IMG/VR virus record: IMGVR_UViG_3300009104_000975
Coordinates: 20,221 to 84,220 of that record
Direction: 5' to 3' (one strand)
Length of the DNA stretch: 64,000 nucleotides
Source of the DNA: a virus
The translations under genes and the position numbers were made by a program. Shown here in pieces: positions 26,475 to 34,720 of the stretch (position 1 is its first letter; every line of letters starts with the position of its first letter). The notes beneath the pieces were generated by a model. It was not told the DNA's origin. It saw only the letters and a list, made by a program, of their open reading frames with translations, and ran no database searches.

Positions 26475-26763
26475 TCAAGCTAAGTTAATTAGTTTGATAG
26501 AACGTGACAGTTTGAAACCGAAAGAAATATTTAAAAATACACATACTTTACGTTTAACAAAGTATGGAAAAAACTTATTAAGTAAAAAATATGACGCTTA
26601 CCAATTTGAATCTCCAAAGTTAAGTGCCAAAAACCTTATTAACCTTTTACGAAAAATGAGATATCCTTACTATGTTGACAAGAGTATAATAGTTTTGTTT
26701 ACAGAGAAAGATGCATTTGTAGTAAAACTAGCTGGAGCCCAAGGGTGGTTAGATGGCAAATAG
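26446..26763 (+). CDS. Small basic protein, unknown
   Basis: 105 residues if the GTG at 26446 is used; it overlaps the previous gene by 29 nt and has no convincing RBS, so the true start may be later. Lys/Leu-rich (LTKYGKNLLSKKYDAYQF, NLINLLRKMRYPYYV), which suggests nucleic-acid contact. No family recognised. Confidence 0.5.
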   Translation: MKQSREIQNSQAKLISLIERDSLKPKEIFKNTHTLRLTKYGKNLLSKKYDAYQFESPKLSAKNLINLLRKMRYPYYVDKSIIVLFTEKDAFVVKLAGAQGWLDGK

Positions 26764-26962
26764 AAATAATAAAGTAGAAATACCAGATACCATAGTAGTA
26801 CACTGTACTGATAATGATCAAGACGTAGAAGTGGAATACATATCTCAATACAACGATATAATAAGAACAAGTCTACAAGGAATACCATTAAACTTTAAAC
26901 ATCATAGAGCAAACATATACGTTGCAAACGCCCATGGTAGAGAATTTGTAATGAAATTATGA
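26753..26962 (+). CDS. Small phage protein, unknown
   Basis: 69 residues (MANRNNKVEIPDTIVVHC...), overlapping the previous gene by 11 nt. Seems a small all-beta domain (ANIYVANAHGREFVMKL). It overlaps the Smr gene by 4 nt (ATGA). Confidence 0.5.
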   Translation: MANRNNKVEIPDTIVVHCTDNDQDVEVEYISQYNDIIRTSLQGIPLNFKHHRANIYVANAHGREFVMKL

Positions 26963-27267
26963 GCAAGTTAGACTTACATGGTTATAAAATTCATGATGCT
27001 TGGAAAGAGTTTTCTAAGCACGTAACTGAATGTTACTTTAATAATATTAAGCAAACTACAATAATTACAGGGCAAGGCAAAATAGCAGAAGAAATAATAG
27101 CATGGGTACATGCAAATCAATATTGTAAAACAGCTGAACGCAACGATAATAATAGTGGTGCAGTTGTAGTACATATCAGAAAAAATAAAGATAATCAAAC
27201 GGCTAGTACTATAGAAAAGCCTAAAGTAGACTTATCGCCTTTATTAAAAAAATTTGGAAGTTATTAA
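26959..27267 (+). CDS. Smr-domain protein
   Basis: 102 residues. LDLHGYKIHDAW at 4-15 carries the conserved LDLHG motif, and TIITGQGKIAEEI is the GxG loop. Stand-alone Smr domains are DNA- or RNA-nicking endonucleases or branched-DNA binders in other systems. Position in a run of small phage genes gives no further clue. Confidence 0.75.
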   Translation: MSKLDLHGYKIHDAWKEFSKHVTECYFNNIKQTTIITGQGKIAEEIIAWVHANQYCKTAERNDNNSGAVVVHIRKNKDNQTASTIEKPKVDLSPLLKKFGSY

Positions 27268-27268
27268 T

Positions 27269-27979
27269 ATGAAAAAGATGTTTACGTTTGAAACTATGAA
27301 AATAGGAATATTTGGCGATAGTTTTGCAGAAGATGATTATGACGAATCGTCACATGGGTGGGCGTGGCATGTTAGCAAAAACCTCCCTAAAGCACATATA
27401 GATAATTATGGAAAAGGTGCATCAAGTATATACTTTACTTATAGTAAGTTCCTAAAAGAGCATACCAAGTATGATCGAGTTATTGTTTTTGGTACTGACA
27501 TCAGTAGGTTATATCTTCCAGACATGCCAACACACTGGCGGATAAACCATGTATGTGGCCCTGGCCACTTTGATGAAGGAAGTGAAAGCTGGCTAAGATG
27601 GCAAGAAACTGGTACCTTCAACATTACCAATGTCCCTGATGAAATTAGAGAAGCAATAACCTTATATTACAAACATATTATAAACTATGATCAAGAGAAC
27701 AAAATGCGAGAGTTAATGATTACTGACATGCAAAAGTTAAGACCAGATATGCTATATTTTGATTGCTTTTATGAAACAACACGATTTTCAAAACATCTAC
27801 CAATTGTAGAGATTTCAACTCTTGAAATTCCCGAATCATTTGGACAAGGGCCTTTCATAGATAACCGAAAAAATCATATGAATGAAGAAAATAATAGAAT
27901 TTTTGGAGAAAAAGTTACAAATTGGATAAACACATCTCAATTTGAAATGAATATAACTGAATTTACTAAAGGAGACTAA
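27269..27979 (+). CDS. SGNH/GDSL-like protein
   Basis: 236 residues from 27269 (MKKMFTFETMKIGIF); the ATG at 27296 is an alternative. The first block IGIFGDSFAEDDY is the GDSL motif with the nucleophile Ser, and YGKGASS and FGTDISRL follow. The same GIFGDSFA start occurs in 59149-59976, which looks like a distant paralogue. It may remove or transfer an acyl group; no His-Asp block was confirmed. Confidence 0.6.
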   Translation: MKKMFTFETMKIGIFGDSFAEDDYDESSHGWAWHVSKNLPKAHIDNYGKGASSIYFTYSKFLKEHTKYDRVIVFGTDISRLYLPDMPTHWRINHVCGPGHFDEGSESWLRWQETGTFNITNVPDEIREAITLYYKHIINYDQENKMRELMITDMQKLRPDMLYFDCFYETTRFSKHLPIVEISTLEIPESFGQGPFIDNRKNHMNEENNRIFGEKVTNWINTSQFEMNITEFTKGD

Positions 27980-27981
27980 TT

Positions 27982-28071
27982 ATGATACTTAAACATTTTA
28001 TTATATTTTGGATAGTTATAATTACAATATGTATTGTGTTAGGAATATATAAAGAAGTTCTTATATTATGA
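27982..28071 (+). CDS. Tiny membrane peptide
   Basis: 29 residues, MILKHFIIFWIVIITICIV and a short tail. An AAAGGAG lies before the ATG at 27982 and the stop overlaps the next start (ATGA), so it is almost surely translated. The whole chain is one hydrophobic helix. Role unknown. Confidence 0.6.
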   Translation: MILKHFIIFWIVIITICIVLGIYKEVLIL

Positions 28072-28820
28072 GAATAAACAAAAAAATAACTAAAGATCTG
28101 ACAAACTTTATACAAACGCGATATGGTATTAGTGTAGATGATTTTGAACATAAATTTCCAGAATTATTTAAAAGTTTTCTAAAATTACAATATTGGTTAG
28201 ATGAAGTAGTATTGGAACGATATTTTAGCGACACACCTGCTAAAGATGGTGGCACTGATGGTACTTATTTTGATGGATGGAAACAAAAATTAAAATGGGA
28301 TACTCGCAGAACAGGACAGCAATTACTAGATAAAATTAATGATATACAAGACCTAACTCCTGAGGTTCCACTTAAAATACTTGACGTTGGATGCGGTGAA
28401 AACGAATGGAAAAAGCATTTAGGTGCAAGAGTAATTGGAATAGATCCATATCACAGTAAAGCAGACTTTAAAATAGGAATAGTAGAATATGCCGCAAATC
28501 GTACGGCATATCTCGACATAATACTAGCATTAGGCAGTATTAATTTTGGTGATAAAAAAGTAATAGAACAACAAATATCCAATATAGTAAAATTAGTAAA
28601 ACCTGGTGGTAAAATCTTTTGGCGATGTAATCCAGGTATCACACATGATAATCCACATGCACAATGGATTGACTTTTTTCCATGGTCAGAAGAGTATATA
28701 AATGACGTAGCAAAACGTGTTAAATGTACTGTTAATGAAATTGGTTGGGATCACCCAGAAGACGATACCCCACCCGAATGGGGCAACAGACTATATAGCG
28801 AATGGACTAGAGATGAATGA
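28068..28820 (+). CDS. SAM-dependent methyltransferase-like protein
   Basis: 250 residues. Motif I (LKILDVGCGENEWKKHLG) at about 102-120, then VIGIDPYHSK (acidic loop) and LVKPGGKIFWRC are class I Rossmann methyltransferase features. It would use SAM to methylate an unknown acceptor. It overlaps both neighbours by 4 nt and lies near other SAM users. Confidence 0.75.
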   Translation: MRINKKITKDLTNFIQTRYGISVDDFEHKFPELFKSFLKLQYWLDEVVLERYFSDTPAKDGGTDGTYFDGWKQKLKWDTRRTGQQLLDKINDIQDLTPEVPLKILDVGCGENEWKKHLGARVIGIDPYHSKADFKIGIVEYAANRTAYLDIILALGSINFGDKKVIEQQISNIVKLVKPGGKIFWRCNPGITHDNPHAQWIDFFPWSEEYINDVAKRVKCTVNEIGWDHPEDDTPPEWGNRLYSEWTRDE

Positions 28821-29626
28821 GCAGAATAGATTATGAATTATTCAGCGAAGAAGATTTTAATGCATGTTTGAGCTCTATTCGAGAAAAATACAGTTGCACT
28901 TTTAATTTTATTCCAAACGTAAGTATTTCAGAAGTACACAATAAATTTCCAGATGCTAGTAGGTCAGGCTCAGCATTTAATACTGGTGTACCTGGTGGTT
29001 TTTATAAACTTATTAACAACTTAATTGACAGAATAATAGACAACGAAAATACATATTTGCAAATAAGTTATCCTCCTATTGATTTTAAAAAGCAAGATGC
29101 ACTTAGAAATATATTAGATTTGTATATTATGTACAATAGTTATAACAAAGAATCATTAATGCCAATTGTAATAACACGAACAAATGAATGGACTCTTATA
29201 CATCCAGGAAATACAAGAGTAGCAATGGCACAATATAAAAAGTTTAAAGATTGTACTGTTGATGTAGTTTTAATAGATCACTCTACTACACCCGTTAAAG
29301 ACAATATAAGTTTTAATAACTTTCCTTATGGTATTATGCTAACTGAATGGCTGAATGATGAACATAGAAAAATAGAATTATTTGCACCAAAAGAATTACA
29401 TGAAATATTTTCTTACGGATTACTCAACGAATATCAAATAAAATATATAAATGACACTTTATTTTTAAATGATATTAAAGTAGTAAAACTTCATCATGCA
29501 GATAAGCATGTTGAATTCTTTAGTGGAGTATATAAAGATCTTAGAACAGAAGGATGTATGCCTGAAGATATTCAGCGAAGAATAGAAAACTCGCTAAATA
29601 TTGTTAATGCAAATAAAAAGACTTAG
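28817..29626 (+). CDS. Unknown protein, possibly ParB-like
   Basis: 269 residues. The block WTLIHPGNTRVAMAQYKKF faintly recalls the ParB-like nuclease motif, but the rest does not resemble a known family to me. It overlaps the methyltransferase (ATGA) and the rSAM gene (20 nt), so the three are probably one translational unit. Confidence 0.5.
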   Translation: MSRIDYELFSEEDFNACLSSIREKYSCTFNFIPNVSISEVHNKFPDASRSGSAFNTGVPGGFYKLINNLIDRIIDNENTYLQISYPPIDFKKQDALRNILDLYIMYNSYNKESLMPIVITRTNEWTLIHPGNTRVAMAQYKKFKDCTVDVVLIDHSTTPVKDNISFNNFPYGIMLTEWLNDEHRKIELFAPKELHEIFSYGLLNEYQIKYINDTLFLNDIKVVKLHHADKHVEFFSGVYKDLRTEGCMPEDIQRRIENSLNIVNANKKT

Positions 29627-30578
29627 TTTAGAAATATTCGGCGGATGTAATTTCTCCTGTAAAATGTGTCCACAAGGCAAAGATAACAACGGCCGACAAC
29701 AAGATTTCTTAAAATTACTTCCATTTAAACTATTTGAAAAAATATTAGATGATGCCTCCCAATATGGAGTACAAGTAGTAAACATAGAAGGTAGCGGAGA
29801 AGCAACATTAAATAAACATATTGTAAAGTATATCGAAGCAGTTAAAAAAAGAGATATGCTACCTTTACTTTATACAAATGGGTTACTTGTAAAAGGTAAA
29901 TTAATGCATGATATGTTTAATGCAGGATTATATATTTGTAGATTCAGTGATATTGGGTATGATGCAGAAACATATAAGAACTGGATGCAAATAGATGCAT
30001 TTAACACTATTATAAAACATGCAAACGAAGCACTTAATTATGTACAACAACAAAACATTGATGCAGTCATAAGCAGTTATCATTTAATAATTGACAATGA
30101 TCGTACTGAATGGGAAATAGAACAGTATAAAAAGAATTTTATTGAACCAGCAGGTACAGAAGCAGAAATATGGAAAATGCATAATTGGGCAGGACAAATT
30201 GATAGTAATACCAGACAAGGTACAGTAAGTTCATGTGGTAGACCTTTTAGTCCAGACCTAACAATACGTGCAGGCGGATTAAATGGAAAAAATGGAGCAG
30301 TTGTTCCGTGCTGTCAAACAATGGGAGCACCAAAAGAAAGTAAAAGTGTATTAGGTCATTTGCAAGACAATACAATTGAAGAAATATTTAATGGTGAAGA
30401 ATATAATAACCTTAGAGAAGCACATACAACTGGTAATTATGAACAAGTACCTTATTGTTTAGATTGTGACTTCTTAATACATGATCCGAATGTGTTAGTA
30501 TATACAAATAATCCGGAACGTGTTAAAATAGGAAACATGAAGGCGACAGATATCAGCCTACGAGATCTAAGGTTTTAG
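29607..30578 (+). CDS. Radical SAM/SPASM protein
   Basis: 323 residues from the ATG at 29607 (a TTG at 29601 is also in frame). SAM cluster CNFSCKMC at C14/C18/C21. SPASM cysteines lie in SSCGRPF, VVPCCQT and PYCLDCDF near the C-terminus, so the auxiliary clusters are C-terminal, unlike the N-twitch group. It directly follows the unknown protein at 28817 and may modify it or its product. Confidence 0.8.
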   Translation: MQIKRLSLEIFGGCNFSCKMCPQGKDNNGRQQDFLKLLPFKLFEKILDDASQYGVQVVNIEGSGEATLNKHIVKYIEAVKKRDMLPLLYTNGLLVKGKLMHDMFNAGLYICRFSDIGYDAETYKNWMQIDAFNTIIKHANEALNYVQQQNIDAVISSYHLIIDNDRTEWEIEQYKKNFIEPAGTEAEIWKMHNWAGQIDSNTRQGTVSSCGRPFSPDLTIRAGGLNGKNGAVVPCCQTMGAPKESKSVLGHLQDNTIEEIFNGEEYNNLREAHTTGNYEQVPYCLDCDFLIHDPNVLVYTNNPERVKIGNMKATDISLRDLRF

Positions 30579-30624
30579 CGGTAAAATTAGTAAAACTAGA
30601 GTTTAATAAAAGCAGTAATAGTGG

Positions 30625-30680
30625 TAAATACATATAGTTTCCTATAGTTTGGAAACAAAACAGAAAAGGAAACTATATGT
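30625..30680 (+). promoter_or_regulatory. Late promoter element plus start-codon hairpin
   Basis: TAAATAC at 30625-30631 is followed by a 14-bp perfect inverted repeat: 30630-30643 pairs with 30667-30680. The second arm contains the AAGGA ribosome site and the HtrA-like gene's ATG at 30677. A shorter alternative hairpin (GTTTCC at 30637-30642, GGAAAC at 30651-30656) would free the RBS. Looks like a translational control element. Confidence 0.55.
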
Positions 30681-31972
30681 CCAAGAAAAAATTGAACAAT
30701 GGTTTTGGTAAGAGTTTAAAGACATTCTTCAAAAAACCATTCGTGAAAACTGTTTCGCTTATTATAATAGCCGTTACGTTGAGTACGGTAATTAATTCTT
30801 ATTATAGAACTATTCAAACAAGCATTCATAAGGGCATCGTATCATTATACGATACTTATCCAACATTCGCTGAAGGATTATATGAAGTTAATGGATGGAT
30901 ACTTAATGGCAAAGAGTTTGATCAAGAACGTAAATCGAAAAAAGTAATATACGAAAACTTTTCTCGTGTTGTCGTTATGAGCGTTTTTGCTCCAGATAAT
31001 CCAGAACTTAATGGAATGTCGGGTAGAGGAACAGGTTTTATAATAGATGTTGATGATGAATCTGCAACAATTGTTACAAATTATCATGTTGTTGATGCAT
31101 ATTTAGAACAACCGGACATATTTACAATAGCAGTACAAACAGCCTCAGAAATGTGGTCATATGACGCAGAAATCATTGGTTATGACATGATAACTGATGT
31201 AGCTGTATTAAAAATCCAGAAAAAAGATAATGAAGAATGGGAACCTATAGAATGGGGCACAAATGAAGATTATTCCCAAGGCACACCTATTGTTGTTATA
31301 GGACATGGAATGAGTATGTCTTGGTCATCTACACAAGGTCACGTTGTATATAAAGATAGATATGGTATGCGTCCATACAACTTAATGCTACAAATAGATG
31401 CAGTTGTTAACCAAGGTAATAGTGGTGGACCTGTATTTAATGATAATGGGCAATTTATTGGTCTTGTACAGAGTATATACAGTCCAGGCAGGAAAATTCC
31501 TGGTTGGGATGGTGTAGGAATGGCAGTAAGTGTAGATCAAGTAAAAAGAAGTGTTGACTATATTCTTAGCCCACAATATGATGCTAAAGGTTATGTACCG
31601 TATGTAGAATTTCCTTTTAGTCTTGGATCATTTAAATTTCCAGAAGTTAAAGACATAGAAAAAGAAGATAGGCGTTATGCTTATTTTGACTACCCAGAAC
31701 CACCAGTAGCGGCGGCTGGACAACCACCAGTAGAAAAAGAAAAAACAGTAGGCGAATTAGCTGGTTTTGAACAAGGTGATATCTTATTAGAAATAAACGG
31801 TGAAACTATATATAATAGTTTTAAAGTATTACGTATGACAATTACGGCTTTTCCAGGAGATCTTTGGACAGTTAAAGTAAGGCGTGGTGAAGAAGAAATA
31901 GAAATTGAAGTGGCTATGAGAGAAATTGACATAAAAACACTGACAGATATCATAAAAAGACAGGGCATTTAA
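30677..31972 (+). CDS. HtrA/DegP-like serine protease with PDZ
   Basis: 431 residues. N-terminal membrane segment at about 23-40 (VKTVSLIIIAVTLSTVIN). Trypsin-like domain with H137 (TNYHVVD), D174 (ITDVAVL) and S249 (QGNSGGPVF). A PDZ-type domain follows (GFEQGDILLEINGETIYN to KVRRGEEEIEIE). It would act at the periplasmic face of the inner membrane. The start codon is inside the hairpin described at 30630-30680. A role in virion protein maturation or host envelope stress is a guess. Confidence 0.85.
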   Translation: MSKKKLNNGFGKSLKTFFKKPFVKTVSLIIIAVTLSTVINSYYRTIQTSIHKGIVSLYDTYPTFAEGLYEVNGWILNGKEFDQERKSKKVIYENFSRVVVMSVFAPDNPELNGMSGRGTGFIIDVDDESATIVTNYHVVDAYLEQPDIFTIAVQTASEMWSYDAEIIGYDMITDVAVLKIQKKDNEEWEPIEWGTNEDYSQGTPIVVIGHGMSMSWSSTQGHVVYKDRYGMRPYNLMLQIDAVVNQGNSGGPVFNDNGQFIGLVQSIYSPGRKIPGWDGVGMAVSVDQVKRSVDYILSPQYDAKGYVPYVEFPFSLGSFKFPEVKDIEKEDRRYAYFDYPEPPVAAAGQPPVEKEKTVGELAGFEQGDILLEINGETIYNSFKVLRMTITAFPGDLWTVKVRRGEEEIEIEVAMREIDIKTLTDIIKRQGI

Positions 31973-31996
31973 CGTAATAATTCACAATTTTACCAG

Positions 31997-32030
31997 AAAA
32001 ATACTAAAAAAATACTAAAAAAATACTAAA
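31997..32030 (+). repeat. Three phased A-tract direct repeats
   Basis: ATACTAAAAAA occurs three times with an 11-nt period (ATACT at 32001, 32012, 32023). Phased A-tracts of this kind usually bend DNA. They sit between the protease stop and the terminator at 32028. Confidence 0.65.
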
Positions 32031-32054
32031 CCCTTGTAAAATAAGGGTTTTTTT
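32028..32054 (+). terminator. Rho-independent terminator
   Basis: Stem AAACCCTT (32028-32035) with AAGGGTTT (32043-32050), 7-nt loop, followed by T residues to 32054. Ends the operon of the HtrA-like gene; a fresh promoter lies 24 nt downstream. Confidence 0.85.
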
Positions 32055-32077
32055 ATGGCATTTTTAGCCTTAAAAGG

Positions 32078-32106
32078 TTGACAAGTAAGACGTCTTACTG
32101 TATACT
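32078..32106 (+). promoter_or_regulatory. Sigma70-type promoter with spacer palindrome
   Basis: TTGACA at 32078-32083, 17-nt spacer, TATACT at 32101-32106. The spacer contains AGTAAGACGTCTTACT (32084-32099), a perfect 16-bp palindrome that looks like an operator between the boxes. Drives the small ORF at 32138. Confidence 0.75.
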
Positions 32107-32137
32107 ATAGTTATAAAGTTAGAAAAAGGAATATTAT

Positions 32138-32311
32138 ATGTTTAGAGTAACACTAGCAATTATAAGTTTAATACTAGCAAGTGCATGTATTGACGGACCT
32201 ACAGGATATGAGAGTAATAACTGGTTAGGTTGTTTCCTATTCGGAATTAGCGGAATAGGATTATTTATTTGGGTAGCATTAGATGGCACCCTTGCTAAAA
32301 TTAACAATTAA
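32138..32311 (+). CDS. Small membrane protein
   Basis: 57 residues from the ATG at 32138, which has AAAAGGA upstream. N-terminal hydrophobic segment MFRVTLAIISLILASAC ends at a Cys, so a lipoprotein is possible but the lipobox is weak (ASAC). A second hydrophobic part (LGCFLFGISGIGLFIWVA) follows. It stands alone between two promoters. Confidence 0.6.
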   Translation: MFRVTLAIISLILASACIDGPTGYESNNWLGCFLFGISGIGLFIWVALDGTLAKINN

Positions 32312-32314
32312 ATG

Positions 32315-32343
32315 TTGACTAATACAAAAATTTGTATTACAAT
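32315..32343 (+). promoter_or_regulatory. Sigma70-type promoter with inverted repeat
   Basis: TTGACT at 32315-32320, 17-nt spacer, TACAAT at 32338-32343. Spacer and the first -10 base hold AATACAAA (32321-32328) and TTTGTATT (32331-32338). Drives the MoxR-like gene; the mRNA start would be near 32350, downstream of an ATG at 32358 that is not the likely start. Confidence 0.65.
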
Positions 32344-32411
32344 AGAAAGTAGCAGAAATGCCAAAGAAACAAAAGAAATCAATTTTACCATTAGAAGAAG
32401 GAAGTAAAAAT

Positions 32412-33536
32412 ATGAAAACTGCGATAAGTGATTCAAGAACAATTAAAATAAGCGAAGCGACCACTTTAATTACTAGGGCTTTTCAAAAGAAAAGACCTGT
32501 ATTTTTATGGGGTCCTCCAGGAATTGGTAAATCAGAGTTAGTTAAAGAAATTGGCGACTCTGGTGTACTTGGTAAAACTCATGTTATTGACATGCGTCTT
32601 GCTTTATTCGAACCTACTGATTTAAGAGGTTACCCTGTACCAGATATGGATTCAGGTGTTATGAAATGGTTACCACCAGCTGATCTACCAGATGCGAAGA
32701 TGGCTAAAAAATACGATACAATAATTGTATTTTTAGATGAAATGAATTCAGCGGCACCAAGTGTACAAGCCGCAGGTTACCAGTTAATCCTTAACAGACG
32801 TATTGGACAGTATGAACTTCCAGATAACGTTGTTATGATTGCCGCAGGTAATAGAGAAACAGATAAAGGTGTTACTTACAGAATGCCTAAACCACTTGAG
32901 AATAGATTTGTTCATTTTGAACTTAGAGTTGATTTTAACGATTGGTTAAATTGGGCTGTACTACATGAAGTTAATCCTGATGTAGTTGGTTACTTGTCAT
33001 TTGCAAAAGGTGACTTATACAATTTTGATCCTCAATCAAGTTCAAGAGGATTTGCAACACCAAGGGCTTGGACATTTACTTCAGAATTACTTGAAGGTGA
33101 CGAACCAATGTCAGATTCTTTACAAACTGATATGGTAGCAGGTTGTGTTGGTGAAGGTATTGCCGTTAAGTTTATGGCACATAGAAAAATTGCAGGAGAC
33201 CTTCCTGTTCCAGAAGATGTGTTAGATGCCAAAGTTAAAAAAATTGATACTACTGAGGTATCAGCCATGTATGCATTAGCAACATCACTATGTTATGAAC
33301 TACGTGATAGATTTATTGCTGGTGAAAAAGCAGGTGCTGATAGTAAGGCAATGGAAAAATACCATAAGAGTTTTTCAAACTTTATCAGTTTTATGATGGA
33401 TAATATGGAAACTGAAATGGTTGTTATGGCATCAAGAATTGCAATGCAACAGTACAAGTTAGTACCTAAGCAGAAGAAAATAGAAAGATTTGAAGAATAC
33501 TTTTCTAGATATGGAAGATTGGTGCTGGACGCATAA
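32412..33536 (+). CDS. MoxR-type AAA+ ATPase
   Basis: 374 residues from the ATG at 32412, chosen because GAAGGAAG lies about 6 nt upstream, whereas the in-frame ATG at 32358 has no RBS. Walker A GPPGIGKS at 34-41, Walker B IIVFLDEMN near 97, and AAGNRETDKGVTY sensor region. MoxR ATPases remodel or activate protein partners together with VWA proteins, such as the one encoded next. TAATG junction. Confidence 0.85.
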   Translation: MKTAISDSRTIKISEATTLITRAFQKKRPVFLWGPPGIGKSELVKEIGDSGVLGKTHVIDMRLALFEPTDLRGYPVPDMDSGVMKWLPPADLPDAKMAKKYDTIIVFLDEMNSAAPSVQAAGYQLILNRRIGQYELPDNVVMIAAGNRETDKGVTYRMPKPLENRFVHFELRVDFNDWLNWAVLHEVNPDVVGYLSFAKGDLYNFDPQSSSRGFATPRAWTFTSELLEGDEPMSDSLQTDMVAGCVGEGIAVKFMAHRKIAGDLPVPEDVLDAKVKKIDTTEVSAMYALATSLCYELRDRFIAGEKAGADSKAMEKYHKSFSNFISFMMDNMETEMVVMASRIAMQQYKLVPKQKKIERFEEYFSRYGRLVLDA

Positions 33537-34720
33537 TGAATACTAATATTAAAACTGCCGAAGAAAGAATTACACAGTCCAGAGTTAGGTTGTTATTAAC
33601 TAAACCTTTCTTTGGACAACTGGCTGTAAGATTAAAACTTGAAGATGCAAGTTCATTTTTACCGACAGCGGCAACAGACGGTCGTAGATTTATGTTTAAT
33701 AGAGATTTTATTAATTCTCTAAATGATGAAATGCTTGATTTCCTAGTAGGACACGAAGTGTTGCATTGTGTATTTGATCATATGCAGGCACGTGGAGATC
33801 GTAAACCAATGCTTTATAATGCGGCGTGTGATTATAATATTAATATGACGCTTGTAGAACAAAATATTGGTAAGCCTATTACAGAAGATAAACTGCAAGG
33901 TGGTAAAATATGTATGGACTGGAAATATAAAGGCTGGAACAGTTATGAGATTTATGATGATTTATTAAAAGATCAAGAAGATCAAAAAGGCATGGATGTT
34001 CATATGGATGAATTAAGCGATGAACAAAAAGAGCAGGCTGGACAAGGTGCTGGTGATGAAATGTCTGAAGAAGAAAAGAAAGCATTAGCAGACGAAATTA
34101 AACAAGCCACAATCCAAGCGGCACAGGCCGCAGGCGAAGGAGTACCAGAATCAGTTAAGAGAATGATTAGTGAACTAATTGCACCTAAAATGGACTGGAG
34201 AGATATACTTAGAACTCAGTTAGAAAGTTCACTTAAAAACGATTTTACTTTTATGCGTCCTAGCAAACGTTCAGGAGAAGTTCTTTTTCCAGGTATGAAT
34301 AAAGATGAAGAATTAAATATTGCCGTAGGTCTTGATACCTCAGGTAGTATTAGTAAAGATATGCTACGTGATTTCCTTAGCGAAGTACAAGGCATTATGG
34401 ATCAATACAATAGTTATAAGGTTCATATATTTCAATTTGATACTGATGTATATGGTGCAGAAAATTTTACTAGTGATGATGGGCGTTCAATGGCAGACTA
34501 TCAACTTACAGGTGGCGGCGGAACTGATTTTGATGTAGTATTTAAGTATATGGAAGAACATAACATTGACCCAGATCAATTAGTAATGTTCACAGATGGC
34601 TATCCTTGGGGTAGTTGGGGTAATGCAGAATACTGTGATACACTTTTTGTAATACACGGAGATACAAAAAGAAAAATTAAATCTCCATTTGGAGTTACAG
34701 TACATTATGAAGCGTCTTAA
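33536..34720 (+). CDS. VWA protein with metallopeptidase-like N-terminus
   Basis: 394 residues. HEVLHCVFDH (HExxH, 73-77) resembles the zinc site of the putative metallopeptidase domain that precedes VWA in this family. The VWA MIDAS motif VGLDTSGSISKD follows near 264, with TDGYPWGS later. A region rich in Glu/Gln/Lys separates them. It is the standard partner of MoxR ATPases. Phage target unknown. Confidence 0.8.
   Translation: MNTNIKTAEERITQSRVRLLLTKPFFGQLAVRLKLEDASSFLPTAATDGRRFMFNRDFINSLNDEMLDFLVGHEVLHCVFDHMQARGDRKPMLYNAACDYNINMTLVEQNIGKPITEDKLQGGKICMDWKYKGWNSYEIYDDLLKDQEDQKGMDVHMDELSDEQKEQAGQGAGDEMSEEEKKALADEIKQATIQAAQAAGEGVPESVKRMISELIAPKMDWRDILRTQLESSLKNDFTFMRPSKRSGEVLFPGMNKDEELNIAVGLDTSGSISKDMLRDFLSEVQGIMDQYNSYKVHIFQFDTDVYGAENFTSDDGRSMADYQLTGGGGTDFDVVFKYMEEHNIDPDQLVMFTDGYPWGSWGNAEYCDTLFVIHGDTKRKIKSPFGVTVHYEAS

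Noticed and set aside
32358-32411. In-frame ATG at 32358 as start of the MoxR gene
   Set aside because: No RBS, and the promoter would leave under 10 nt of leader; the ATG at 32412 has GAAGGAAG upstream.
32412-33536. MoxR gene as cobaltochelatase CobS
   Set aside because: Motif details and the VWA partner with HExxH fit the MoxR-VWA family better.
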